Of a stretch of 64,000 nucleotides of DNA, positions 36,443-45,562 are shown piece by piece. Below the pieces are notes generated by a model. The model did not search any database. It was not told the DNA's origin and saw only the letters and a list, made by a program, of their open reading frames with translations. Source of the DNA: Arenimonas daejeonensis. Its GTDB lineage: Bacteria; Pseudomonadota; Gammaproteobacteria; Xanthomonadales; Xanthomonadaceae. The position numbers and the translations under genes were made by a program. The stretch lies in assembly GCF_007993735.1 (NCBI RefSeq), contig NZ_CP042453.1, forward strand, positions 1 through 64,000, given 5' to 3'. Position 1 is the first letter of the stretch. Every line of letters starts with the position of its first letter.

Positions 36443-38725
36443 TCAATCACTCCGTTGCGTGTCCGACCAGGCAAGCAGATAGGACCGGATGAAGCCGTAG
36501 GCTGCCGGCGGAGTCTGCCGGCCGTAATCGCGCTCGATGGCCATGGCTCCCTCGAGATCACCTTCGGCGATAGCACCAAGAATCGCGACCACAAGCATCT
36601 GCTCCCTCACGCCGGTCGGTCGGCCTGGGTCTAGCTGGGCCAATGCCCGGAGTCCGGCCTCGCGCATGGCCGGTCCGTCGCGCATCGCCGCCGCCGCATA
36701 GGCGGCCATCACCGCTGTCACCTCCGCCGGCTGATTGGCCAAGTCGATCCAGACCGGTTCGGTCCATACGCCTTCATGGGCGTCGGCCGCCAAATAGGCG
36801 ATCGAATAGTCGGCCACCACGGCTGCCGACACCATCCAGTCGTCCATCGCGCCGGGTTCGACCGTCGACGAGGAAAGCCGCTTGAGCAAATCCGCGTGCT
36901 TGACCAGCTCTGCCTCGGAAGCCGCAAGCTCTTCGGTACGACCTTCCATCAAGGCATCCCGGATGAACCGGGCCCGCCAATAGTCCATGGTGCCAACACC
37001 CTCGGCGGCGCGGTCCACGGCGTCGGCCAGACCCGGCATTTCCCTCCCGGCGGTGATGTCCAGCACGGGCAGCCCCGCGCGCATGAGATTCTGGAAATAG
37101 GTAACGCCGTCGCCAAGGTAGCGGCTCCGAGGGGCGCGGAGCGACACCACCGGATAGAAGTCGGAGTGCGGTTGCGCGCCATAGAGAGCCACGAACGTTT
37201 CCAGGGTCGCGCGGGACCCCACCTTGCGGACATTGACGTCCGCGATGCCGGAAAGGCCCACGCGCTGGAGCTCCGGGGTGAGCGGCGCATCAAGCAGACG
37301 CGAGAAGTCCATCGGCGGCAGTGGCTCGGCGCTGACGACAAACAGCAAGTCGGCGCCGTTGGTCGTATAGGCGTCGACGTAGGGGAATTCGGCGACCAGG
37401 GCGGCCACCATGGTGGCGAGCAGTTCATCGCTCAGCTCGTACGACTGGATCCACTGGACCCCGATGCCTCCGTCGCGCAGATGGCTGCGCAGGAAGGCGT
37501 AGAACTCTTTCGTGAACAAGCTGGCCACGCCGCTTACCCACGGGTTCGATGGCTCGGAGAGGATGACGTCGTATTTGCGCTGGCCAGTAGAGAAATAGGT
37601 CCTCGCGTCGTCGATGTGGAGCTTCGACCTGGGGTCTTGGTAGGCCCGCTGGACACGGCTGCCGAAATTGCTCGCGCCGATGTACATGGCCTGCTCGATT
37701 TCGATCGTGTCCACCCGCTCAGGCAGACCGCTGCCAAGCAACGTGTGCGTGCTCAGCCCGGAACCCCAGCCAATGACCGCGATCTCCTTCGGTGACGGAT
37801 GCATGGCCAGCGGCAACGTGGCCATCATGACCATGGTGATTTCGTCATCCGTGGGCATGCCGCCGTTCAGAAGCTGGATGGAGGCATCCGGTTTGCCGTT
37901 GGTGGCGATGATCCCGATCGTACCGCGCGTCATGAACGACACCGATGCCGTCTTGCCGTCGCGAAAATAGGGAACGTCCGTGTTCTCGCCCAATGTCGCG
38001 TTGCCGTGCCTGAATACGCCCGACGCGAGTTCGCGCGGGTCCAGCTTTCCGAAACTCAGGCTCAGGGCGACAACAACTAGGCCGACGGCGGCAAGGACGC
38101 CGCTGCGCCGGACCATCGGTCGGTCTGTGAAGCGCCAGAGCAAGAGAACGCCAAGGACAATGTCGGCTATCGCCGCCAGCACTACGGCCAGGCGTAGGCC
38201 GAGCAACGGGATCAACACGTGCACCGCAAGCAGCACGCCGACGATGGCGCCAAGGGTATTGGCGGCGTAGACACGCCCGATGCTCGCTTCCCCGGCCCCT
38301 CGCCGGAGCAGAGCCATGGTGAACAAGGGCAACGTCATGCCAGCGAAGAACGCCGCCGGGAACATTACCAACAGGGCGATCGCGCCACTTCCCAGGCTGA
38401 AGAGCACATAGCCCAATTCGGTCTTTGGCAGCGCGCCAACCATTGCTCCCACCCACCGGAAGCTCTGGCTGAACACAGGAATGGAGGCCAAGGCCGCAAT
38501 ACCCATCCAGACCTGGGCATGACCGGCGTACGCGATCGGATCACCCACGTGCTTGCTGCGACGACGGATCCAAAGCCCGCCGAAGGCAAGACCGAAAATG
38601 AAGGCTGCAAGCATCAACTCGAAGGAATGCACCGTCGTTCCCAGCGATTGATTGAGCATGCGCACCCAGCCAATCTCGTAGACGAACGAACTGGCGCCGG
38701 TGATAGCCGCGGCAACCATGATCAT
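36443..38725 (-). CDS. Spermidine-synthase-like membrane protein, C-terminal part
   Basis: 760-residue protein: about seven membrane helices (AAAITGASSFVYEIGWVRML; LMLAAFIFGLAFGGLWI; LLVMFPAAFFAGMTLPLF), then a spermine/spermidine-synthase-like Rossmann domain (IAVIGWGSGLSTHTLL, LHIDDARTYFS, VILSEPSNPWVSGVASLFT), then about 230 helical residues of unknown role. The gene upstream supplies similar helices; the two overlap as ATGA (38725-38722). Members of this group are commonly single long fused proteins, so this is either a natural two-gene version or one gene split by an indel. Substrate unknown. Confidence 0.8.
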   Translation of the reverse strand: MIMVAAAITGASSFVYEIGWVRMLNQSLGTTVHSFELMLAAFIFGLAFGGLWIRRRSKHVGDPIAYAGHAQVWMGIAALASIPVFSQSFRWVGAMVGALPKTELGYVLFSLGSGAIALLVMFPAAFFAGMTLPLFTMALLRRGAGEASIGRVYAANTLGAIVGVLLAVHVLIPLLGLRLAVVLAAIADIVLGVLLLWRFTDRPMVRRSGVLAAVGLVVVALSLSFGKLDPRELASGVFRHGNATLGENTDVPYFRDGKTASVSFMTRGTIGIIATNGKPDASIQLLNGGMPTDDEITMVMMATLPLAMHPSPKEIAVIGWGSGLSTHTLLGSGLPERVDTIEIEQAMYIGASNFGSRVQRAYQDPRSKLHIDDARTYFSTGQRKYDVILSEPSNPWVSGVASLFTKEFYAFLRSHLRDGGIGVQWIQSYELSDELLATMVAALVAEFPYVDAYTTNGADLLFVVSAEPLPPMDFSRLLDAPLTPELQRVGLSGIADVNVRKVGSRATLETFVALYGAQPHSDFYPVVSLRAPRSRYLGDGVTYFQNLMRAGLPVLDITAGREMPGLADAVDRAAEGVGTMDYWRARFIRDALMEGRTEELAASEAELVKHADLLKRLSSSTVEPGAMDDWMVSAAVVADYSIAYLAADAHEGVWTEPVWIDLANQPAEVTAVMAAYAAAAMRDGPAMREAGLRALAQLDPGRPTGVREQMLVVAILGAIAEGDLEGAMAIERDYGRQTPPAAYGFIRSYLLAWSDTQRSD

Positions 38726-39441
38726 GATGCCCGTGTTTCGGGCCGTTGCTCTCCCTCCATCTCCGGAACTGCGGGCGGCGGTGGGGCGCTGGCGGAAACC
38801 TGCACATCCGCCCGGCGCGACACGAGCCAGGACAGGACGCCCACCATCAGGTTCACCAACCCGGCGATGGTGATCGCACCTGGCATCCCCACCCATGGCA
38901 ACAGCGCGAACGTGGCGACCAGTGCGCCGAACGCAGCGCCGATGCTGTTAGTGAAGTACAGCCCGCCAAGAATTTCACCATCTGCGCGTGGGGCGACGCG
39001 CAGGTAGCCACCGCTCATCAGCGGAAACGTCATGCCAAGCAGGATGCTCTGGGGCGCGATCAGCAGGGCTGCCGTCACCCATTGCCATGTGCGCACGCCG
39101 GGAACGGACTGGAGCGCCGGATACACCAGATCCTGGGACAGATGAGTGTAGGCTTGGAAAACGGGGTGGAAGGCCAGGCCTGCCACGCCAATCGCCAGCT
39201 CCACCATCGCGTAGGCAAAGATCAGCCGCTGCCAGCGAATGCCCCAACGGCTCACCAGCCAGGCACCCAGTGCCATGCCGCCCATGAATATCCCGAGCAC
39301 CAGCGTCTGGGCATAGGCGGCATGCCCGAGCGTCAAGCCGAGATAGTGCGACCAGATCGATTGATAGATTAGACCGGCGAACCCGGACGCAACGAACAAG
39401 GCGAGCAAAATTCGCTCCAGCCCCCAAAAACGCGCTCGCAT
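38722..39441 (-). CDS. Membrane N-terminal half of the spermidine-synthase-like protein
   Basis: 239-residue polytopic membrane protein starting MRARFWGLERILLALFVASG (39441). It has about seven helices with the same FAGLIYQSIW...LGIFMGGMALGAWLVSRWG...LLGMTFPLMSGGYLR pattern as its downstream neighbour (compare SSFVYEIGW and FFAGMTLPLF), so the two resemble the two halves of a duplicated transporter-like fold. It ends RPETRAS with the stop overlapping the next ATG. In-frame starts further upstream exist but precede no recognisable sequence. Confidence 0.75.
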   Translation of the reverse strand: MRARFWGLERILLALFVASGFAGLIYQSIWSHYLGLTLGHAAYAQTLVLGIFMGGMALGAWLVSRWGIRWQRLIFAYAMVELAIGVAGLAFHPVFQAYTHLSQDLVYPALQSVPGVRTWQWVTAALLIAPQSILLGMTFPLMSGGYLRVAPRADGEILGGLYFTNSIGAAFGALVATFALLPWVGMPGAITIAGLVNLMVGVLSWLVSRRADVQVSASAPPPPAVPEMEGEQRPETRAS

Positions 39442-39546
39442 GTGCTGGCTTCCCCACGGTGGTCCCGACGTCGGGGAGGATAGCTGAATTGAAGGATGAA
39501 CCCGCCTCGCGGTACCGAGCGATCCGGCGCCCCCGGGGGTCAGAAT

Positions 39547-39571
39547 GTGACCCGTGAGGTCACTTTGTGAC
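39547..39571 (+). promoter_or_regulatory. GTGAC half-site cluster upstream of pilA1
   Basis: GTGACC (39547-39552) and GGTCAC (39558-39563) form a 6-bp inverted repeat with a 5-base spacer, and another GTGAC lies at 39567-39571, 20 bp (two helical turns) from the first. The cluster lies about 95-120 bp upstream of the -24/-12 promoter, where enhancer-binding proteins act. It resembles but does not match the published PilR recognition core (C/GTGTC), so the assignment to PilR is tentative. The rest of the 328-base gap 39442-39769 holds nothing else I can name. Confidence 0.5.
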
Positions 39572-39665
39572 ATTGGTCGCAGTTTCGCGTGGAATTGTCC
39601 CGTCTTAGGCTAGCCTTGCGTTCATCCCTATGCCTATATTCCGGCCTGTGCACGTCCTTGTCGGC

Positions 39666-39682
39666 TGGCACAGTTGATGCTT
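39666..39682 (+). promoter_or_regulatory. Sigma-54 (RpoN) promoter of pilA1
   Basis: TGGCACAGTTGATGCTT fits the -24/-12 consensus TGGCAC-N5-TTGCW: the GG and GC dinucleotides are separated by exactly 10 bases. Transcription would start at about 39692, giving a leader of about 78 bases with an AGGGGA ribosome-binding site before ATG 39770. This fits PilS/PilR-RpoN control of pilin. Confidence 0.85.
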
Positions 39683-39769
39683 CAGTCAAACAGCAGGCTT
39701 GGGAAGGCGGACCATGGAAAGGAACGCCGACTCCGTCCCGCAATCACAATCCACCTAGGGGATTTACCC

Positions 39770-40177
39770 ATGAAGAAGATCCAGAAAGGCTTCACCCTGA
39801 TCGAGCTGATGATCGTGGTCGCGATCATCGCCATCCTGGCCGCGATCGCGCTGCCGGCGTATCAGGACTACATTGCCCGTTCGCAGGTCGCTGCCGGCCT
39901 GTCCGACATCCGTGGCGGCGTGACCGCGTTCGAAGAGAAGATCAACCGCGGTTCCACCACCTTCAACACCACGGACGCGATCGGTCTGCGCGGTTCGACC
40001 GCCCGTTGCTCGGCTATCGCCGTCGCTGGCGCCGCCACCGGCACCATCAAGTGCACCCTGCTGGGCAACCCGAAGGTTGTGACCAAGGTCGTCACGCTGA
40101 CCCGCACCACCTCGGGCGCCTACAACTGCACCATCCCGGGCCTGGATGCGAAGTACCTGCCGACCGGCTGCAACTGA
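39770..40177 (+). CDS. pilA: Type IV major pilin PilA (copy 1)
   Basis: 135-residue prepilin: short leader MKKIQKG cleaved before the methylated Phe ([20 protein letters not shown]), with Glu5 present, followed by the globular domain and a C-terminal disulfide loop ([15 protein letters not shown]) ending in Asn. The core also has a cysteine pair ([18 protein letters not shown]). It is rich in Thr/Ser. It sits behind a sigma-54 promoter and 125 bases before a second pilin. PilD (52291-53157) is the expected processing peptidase. Confidence 0.95.
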   Translation: MKKIQKGFTLIELMIVVAIIAILAAIALPAYQDYIARSQVAAGLSDIRGGVTAFEEKINRGSTTFNTTDAIGLRGSTARCSAIAVAGAATGTIKCTLLGNPKVVTKVVTLTRTTSGAYNCTIPGLDAKYLPTGCN

Positions 40178-40195
40178 TCGACCTGCAACAACCGG

Positions 40196-40223
40196 GCTGG
40201 AGGGGTCATTCGACCCCTCCAGC
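40196..40223 (+). terminator. Strong hairpin between the two pilin genes
   Basis: Perfect 12-bp stem GCTGGAGGGGTC/GACCCCTCCAGC around ATTC, 18 bases after the pilA1 stop. It is followed by TTCATAATGG, not a full T run, so it may be a partial terminator or a 3'-end stabiliser that raises pilA1 expression over pilA2. Confidence 0.75.
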
Positions 40224-40301
40224 TTCATAATGGCCTTTCCCGCTGGGACCCCCCACCCCCGCCCACGCAAAGGCCAACTTCGGACCTGGGGACGAATCGC
40301 C

Positions 40302-40718
40302 ATGCGACGCAAGCAACTGCAGCAAGGCTTCACTCTGATCGAGCTCATGATCGTCGTAGCGATCATCGCGATCCTCGCGGCCATAGCGATCCCGGCCTAC
40401 CAGGACTACAACATCCGCGCGCAGACCACGGCCGGATTGGCCGATATCTCCGCGGGCAAGAGCGCGTTCGAGACCAAACTGCTGGCCGAAGGCATCTCGT
40501 CCTACAACACAGATGACATCGGTCTCTCGAGCAGCACGACCCGATGCGCTATTTCGCTCAGCCCGGGCGCAGATGGGTACATCCGCTGCCAGCTGGCGGG
40601 CAATCCGGTCATATCCGGCAAGGTCGTTACGCTCCAGCGCAATGCATCGGGGTCGTGGGACTGCCAGACGGACATCGTGTCGCCAAAGCACCGGCCGCTC
40701 GGCTGCGACACTCCCTGA
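40302..40718 (+). CDS. pilA: Type IV pilin PilA (copy 2)
   Basis: 138-residue prepilin with leader MRRKQLQQG and mature N-terminus [20 protein letters not shown], almost identical to copy 1 up to PAYQDY, then diverging. It has the same cysteine layout ([34 protein letters not shown]) with a C-terminal DTP tail. No separate sigma-54 site is evident; it is probably read through from pilA1 past the hairpin. It could be an alternative major pilin or a minor subunit. Confidence 0.93.
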   Translation: MRRKQLQQGFTLIELMIVVAIIAILAAIAIPAYQDYNIRAQTTAGLADISAGKSAFETKLLAEGISSYNTDDIGLSSSTTRCAISLSPGADGYIRCQLAGNPVISGKVVTLQRNASGSWDCQTDIVSPKHRPLGCDTP

Positions 40719-40785
40719 CCTCCTTCGAGGTCGTGACACGGGCGATAATGGCACCAGTTCCTGACTGGCCCCGCGTCCCGTATCG

Positions 40786-42655
40786 ATGAACACCCCCTTC
40801 GCTTCCGGGCAGGCCTCATCGGCCTTGCCGTCGCTTTACTCGTATCGTTCGTTTATGTCCCGGGCCTTGGGGGTGGCTTTCTGTTCGATGACTATCCAAA
40901 CGTCGTCCACCAGCCTGCAGTGCAGGCAACGGAGATCACCCGCGAATCCCTGATGCAGGCGCTGACATCGTTTCGGCACGGCATCGGCCGGCCCCTGCCG
41001 ATGCTCAGCTTCGCGCTGGACTACGCGTTCTGGGGCGGAAATCCACTGGGTTACAAGATCTCCGGCTTGGCAGTCCATTTGGTCAATGCGCTGCTCGTGT
41101 TCGTGCTGCTTCAACGCATTTTGTCCCTGCTTCCCGGTGCGGTGGTCGAACGCGATCGGATCATGGCCGGACTGATTGCCGCCGCCTGGGCGACACACCC
41201 GCTCCAAGTGTCCACCGTGCTCTACGTCGTACAGCGAATGGAGACGCTGTCGCTTCTTTTCGTGCTCCTGGCACTTCTCTTCTACCTGGCCGGCCGAACG
41301 CGCCAGGCCGAAGGCCGTCGCGGATGGCCGCTGCTGGCCATTTGCCCTCCCTTGGTCGCGTTGGGGTTGGCGTGCAAGGAAACCGCCGCATTGTTTCCCG
41401 TCTATGCGCTCGCCCTTGAGCTGACAATCCTCCGGTTCCGTGCCCACGCCCCCGGACGGCTCGCGCATGGCGAATCGCCTTTGCTGCGGGGGTCAGCCTG
41501 GGAGTCGTCGTTGCTGCGGCGTTCTTGCCCGGGTTCGTCGACGAATCGGTTTACGCAATCCGAGGTTATTCCGCGATCGAACGGGTACTGACCCAGGCTC
41601 GCGTCGTTCCAATGTACCTGGGCTGGATCGTTTTCCCGACGCCTGGGGCATACCTCTTCTACTACGACAACTTCCCCGCATCCACGGGCTTGCTCGCGCC
41701 GGCGACGACGCTTACGGGCGCAATCTTGTTGATGCTGCTGGCTGCTTCCGCCTGGTGGAGCCGGCACCGGTTACCGCTCTATGCACTCGGCGTGATGTGG
41801 TTCTTGCTGGCACATGTCATCACCAGCAGTTACCTACCGCTGGAACTTGTATTCGAACATCGCAACTATTTCGCCGTCCTGGGCGTTTTGCTGGCGGTAT
41901 TTGCGCTGGCGGATCTCGGGCTTCGCCGGCTGCCAAGCCGATCGCTGCGGACGATTCTGGGCTTCGTGCTGATTGCGGGCCTGGCGGGACTTGGAATGCT
42001 TCGATCGGCGACCTGGGGCTCGTCCCTGCACCTGGCGATGGAGTTGGCGCAGAACAACCCGGGGTCGCCCCGGGCCAGCACGAACCTGGCGGACAACTAC
42101 CTGCTGATGGCCACTTCTGGCCAAGACACCCTCTTTCTGCAGATGGCCGAGAAGGAGTACGAAAGGGCGGCCGCCATTCCGGGAGCTTCGCCGATTCCCG
42201 AACAGGGGCTGGTAATCCTGTCGGCAAGGCGAGGGATGCCCGCCAAACCGGAATGGTGGGACGGAATCATCACCAAGCTCGAGACCCAGCCCATCGGCCC
42301 ACAGGAAATGAGCGTGGTGACCAGCCTGCTCGACCTGCGCAACCAGGATATGCCGATCGACGACACCCGCCTGGCCGATGCATACATCGTGCTCGCACGC
42401 AGAATGACTCTGCCACCGACCCAGTATTTTGCTTTTGGCCTGCATGCATTGGTGAAGCTCGGGGACACGCGCCTTGCTTCGCAGTTCTTCGAACTCGCTG
42501 TAGATCACTCTGGCGGCGCGCCGGGCCTGGCCGGCGAATTGGCAGCGCACTTGCGTAGCGAGGGTTATCCGGATGCCGCCAGCGCCATGGACGCCTATGC
42601 CTTGCGGCAAACCGCCATCACCGCCGGAACTCCAGAAGGGGAGCGAAAGAAATGA
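40786..42655 (+). CDS. TMTC-like GT-C membrane protein, candidate pilin glycosyltransferase (two frameshifts)
   Basis: Polytopic protein of about 620 residues after repair. The first periplasmic loop has the GT-C acidic motif FLFDDYPNVV; then GIGRPLPMLSFALDYAFWG, HPLQVSTVLYVVQRMETLS and FEHRNYFAVLGVLLAVF; and a helical, TPR-like C-terminus (PGSPRASTNLADNYLLMA...). The layout resembles TMTC-type protein O-glycosyltransferases. Frame breaks: C run 40793-40797 (one C missing right after MNTP) and C run 41449-41453 (one C missing, restoring RTARAWRIAFAAGVSL). It lies 68 bases after pilA2 on the same strand, hence a candidate pilin-modifying enzyme; not shown. Confidence 0.8.
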
Positions 42656-44497
42656 CATCCAGCATCCGGCCACCCTGGACCTACCCAACACTGGCCCTGC
42701 TGGTCGCGATAACCGTCCTGGTCTTTTACCCGGGCCTGGGCGGTGATTTCATATTCGACGATTTCGCCAATATCGTTTCAAACAAGAAGGTGCACGCCGA
42801 ATCCTGGACTGGGACAGCCTGAAGCGGGCCGCTGGTGCCTATGAAGGCAGTATCGGCCGCCCCTTGTCCACGATGGGATTCGCTGTCGATTACGCGTTGG
42901 GCGGCCGGTCTCCACTGGCCTTCAAGATCCATAGCCTGCTTGTCCATATCGCCAACGCAATGCTGGTCCTTTTCCTGTGCCGGCACCTGCTTCATTCGTT
43001 GGGCAGCCCGCGCCCCTGGCCCACGTGGGCCCCCGTGCTGGTCGCGCTGCTCTGGGCAGTGCATCCGCTGCAGATTTCCTCGGTTCTATACATCGTCCAG
43101 CGAATGGAGATGCTTTCCACTTTCTTCATCCTGGCCGGACTGCTTTGCTACCTTCATGGTCGGCGTCGGCAAATCGAAGGCAAGGGGGCTGGACCTGGCT
43201 GGTGGGCTCCGGCCTGGTGGCGGGCGTCGGGCTTCTTGCAAAGGAGAATGCCGTCCTCTTCCCGCTCTACACGCTTGCGTTGGAACTCACGATCCTTCGT
43301 TTCAAGGCCGAGAGCGCAAGGACGACGCGCCAACTGAAATGGGCCTACGGCGCCATTGTCGCGATTGGGCTCCTGGGCTATTTCGGACTAGTGGTTCCTC
43401 GTTTCGGCGCACCCAGCGACTTCGCCAACCGGGATTTCACGCTATACGAACGGGCAGTGACCCAGTTCCGCGTCCTGCCAATGTACCTGGGGCAAATGTT
43501 GGTGCCGCTGCCCGACCACATGCCCTTCTATTACGACAACTATCCGAAGTCGACCGGACTGTTTTCGCCGCCAACGACCGCGCTGGGCGCCATCCTGTTG
43601 CTTTCATTGCTGACAGCAGCGTGCGCCCTCCGGAGCAGGGCGCCCGTCCTTGCACTTGGAATATTCTGGTTCTTCGTGCCTCATGCCCTGACCAGCGGCG
43701 CCGTCAACCTGGAGCTGGCATTTGAGCATCGGAACTATTTCGCTCTGCTGGGATTTCTGCTGAGCGTGGTGGGGTTTATGCGACACCTGCAATGGAAACC
43801 CAGTCCCGAAGCGGCCATCACAGGTGCCGCTGTCGCCGTCCTGCTTGTTGGTGCGCTAGGTTGGATCCGTGCGGCCACCTGGGGCGACCCGGTAGTGCTG
43901 GCCATGGACATGGCAGCCCGGAATCCGACATCGTCGCGCGCCAGCAGCGACCTTGGCGCCATCTATGCCCGTCTCGCAACACGGGATTCGAGCTCACTCT
44001 ACGTGGACTTCGCGATGAAGGAGTTCCAACGCGGCATGTCGCTTCCTGGCGCCTCGCCGCTGCCGGAGCAGGGGTTGATCCTGCTTGCAGTGGCCCATGG
44101 ACGACCCGTGCAGGATGCGTGGTGGGAGAGCTTGTACACCAAGCTGCAAACCCGCCCCCTCGGGCCGCAGGAAACCATGGCCGTCTCCGGACTGATCAAG
44201 GAACGATTTGAAGGCCTGGACCTGGACGACGCCAAGCTGGCAAGGGCCTATGAAATTCTGGCCCTGCGCGGGGGATCCACGGCCGAGGCCTACCTTGGCT
44301 TCGCAAACCATGCCGAGAATTACCTCCACGACGAGGACCTGGCCGAGCGACTCTACGTGGCCGCGATGTCCAGCCCGACCATGACGCCCCGTTACGCCCA
44401 ACAACTGCTCTGGGCGTTGGCAGCCGACGGAAAATTCCGGTTCTTCGAGGCGGCTGCGCGCGTCGCCCGCGAACGCCACCTGGTGGAAGACAAATGA
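42652..44497 (+). CDS. Second TMTC-like GT-C membrane protein, paralogue of the preceding gene (two frameshifts)
   Basis: Clear paralogue of the preceding gene along its whole length: MTSSIRPPWTYPTLALLVAI, acidic loop motif FIFDDFANIV, GSIGRPLSTMGFAVDYALGG, HPLQISSVLYIVQRMEMLS, AFEHRNYFALLGFLLSV, and a C-terminal helical region with PGASPLPEQGLILLAVAHGRP, matching PGASPIPEQGLVILSARRGMP of its neighbour. It overlaps that gene as ATGA. Frame breaks at 42803-42804 (GAATCCTGGACTGG, one C missing) and in the G run 43184-43188 (one G missing). Its acceptor is unknown; tandem duplication suggests two acceptors or two sugars. Confidence 0.8.
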
Positions 44498-44514
44498 CGG
44501 GAGGCGCGAGGACA

Positions 44515-45555
44515 TCAGGACTGGCTTGATCCACTTCCGCCGGGGCGGCCGGGATCCAGAATCGACCTCCAGGCAGTGGCGATCGATGCGACTCCCAGAT
44601 GGCGCTGGAAGTATCCTTCCGCCTGTTCCGACAAGGAGCGAAGGCCAGAGCGATCCCTGGAAAGGCCGTCGAGGGCTTCGGCGAGGCTCGCGCCGTCCGC
44701 CGCGACCTTGATTACCGGGGGCGGTGGCACGCCGTCAGGCAACGACCAATCCGCCTGGGTCACGACCGCACGGCCTGCCGCGAGCGCCATGTAGACCTTG
44801 AAAGGAAGCACGCGTGACGCCTTTCCGCCACCTCCGAAAACTCCCAGACAGACATGTGCCGATCGCATGCTGTCGTAGATTTCGTCAGTTGATTTCCAGG
44901 TCCGGTCCCAAGTGACGACATTACCGCCCATCTCGGCACACAAAGCTTCCAGCAGCTCTCTGTCCTGACCATCTCCGATGAAATGGAAAGTGACGTTTGC
45001 TCGGGATTTCGCCAGCCGTCGGACGGCATCTGCCACGATCCGTATGCCGTGCAGGGGCACCAGGGTTCCCACGAAGAGCACGCTCAGTGGGCTTGGCGGA
45101 TCCGAACGCCCGGCCTGCTGATCCGTCGTCGGTTCCGGGATGCGTATCGCAAGCGGGACGACGCGGATCCGCTCGGGCTCGACCCCAAAATCCGAAATGA
45201 ACCATGCCTTGTTGGCGCAAGTGTCCACGAGCACCAGTTCGGCGGCTCGCAACGACCTTGACTCGAATCGCCTTACAAGGCGCGACACCAAGCTGCCTTC
45301 CGATGCTGCATTTCGATCCCTGAAGGCCGCGTCCCAAAGCGAAACATATGCATCCGAAACCACTCTCGGACGAATCCTCCTCGGCACCCAGGACAGCCAC
45401 CACAACAGGAAAACCGATGGATAGGGGGCGTAGACCCAGTCACTGCGATGGCGGGCCACGAACAGCACCCGGCAGGCCTCCAGGCCATTGAGGATGCTGA
45501 GCTTCGAAAGCATTGCCACCGCCGATGCGATACCACTTGCCGACCGCCAGAGCAC
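44515..45555 (-). CDS. Glycosyltransferase family 4 protein
   Basis: GT-B-fold glycosyltransferase of 346 residues from a GTG start at 45555, 7 bases after the methyltransferase stop. The N-terminal domain ends in ELVLVDTCANKAWFISDFG; the C-terminal half has the GT4 core SVLFVGTLVPLHGIRIVADAV, FHFIGDGQDRELLEAL and the acidic-site region GKASRVLPFKVYMALAAGRAVV. Donor and acceptor are unknown. It is the last gene of a five-gene minus-strand cassette that converges on the GT-C pair. Confidence 0.85.
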   Translation of the reverse strand: MLWRSASGIASAVAMLSKLSILNGLEACRVLFVARHRSDWVYAPYPSVFLLWWLSWVPRRIRPRVVSDAYVSLWDAAFRDRNAASEGSLVSRLVRRFESRSLRAAELVLVDTCANKAWFISDFGVEPERIRVVPLAIRIPEPTTDQQAGRSDPPSPLSVLFVGTLVPLHGIRIVADAVRRLAKSRANVTFHFIGDGQDRELLEALCAEMGGNVVTWDRTWKSTDEIYDSMRSAHVCLGVFGGGGKASRVLPFKVYMALAAGRAVVTQADWSLPDGVPPPPVIKVAADGASLAEALDGLSRDRSGLRSLSEQAEGYFQRHLGVASIATAWRSILDPGRPGGSGSSQS

Positions 45556-45562
45556 CGCTCCT

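Noticed and set aside
39547-39571. CRP/Clp operator upstream of pilA1
   Set aside because: TGTGA and TCAC are present but separated by 9 bases, not the 6 of the CRP consensus; reported only as GTGAC half-sites.
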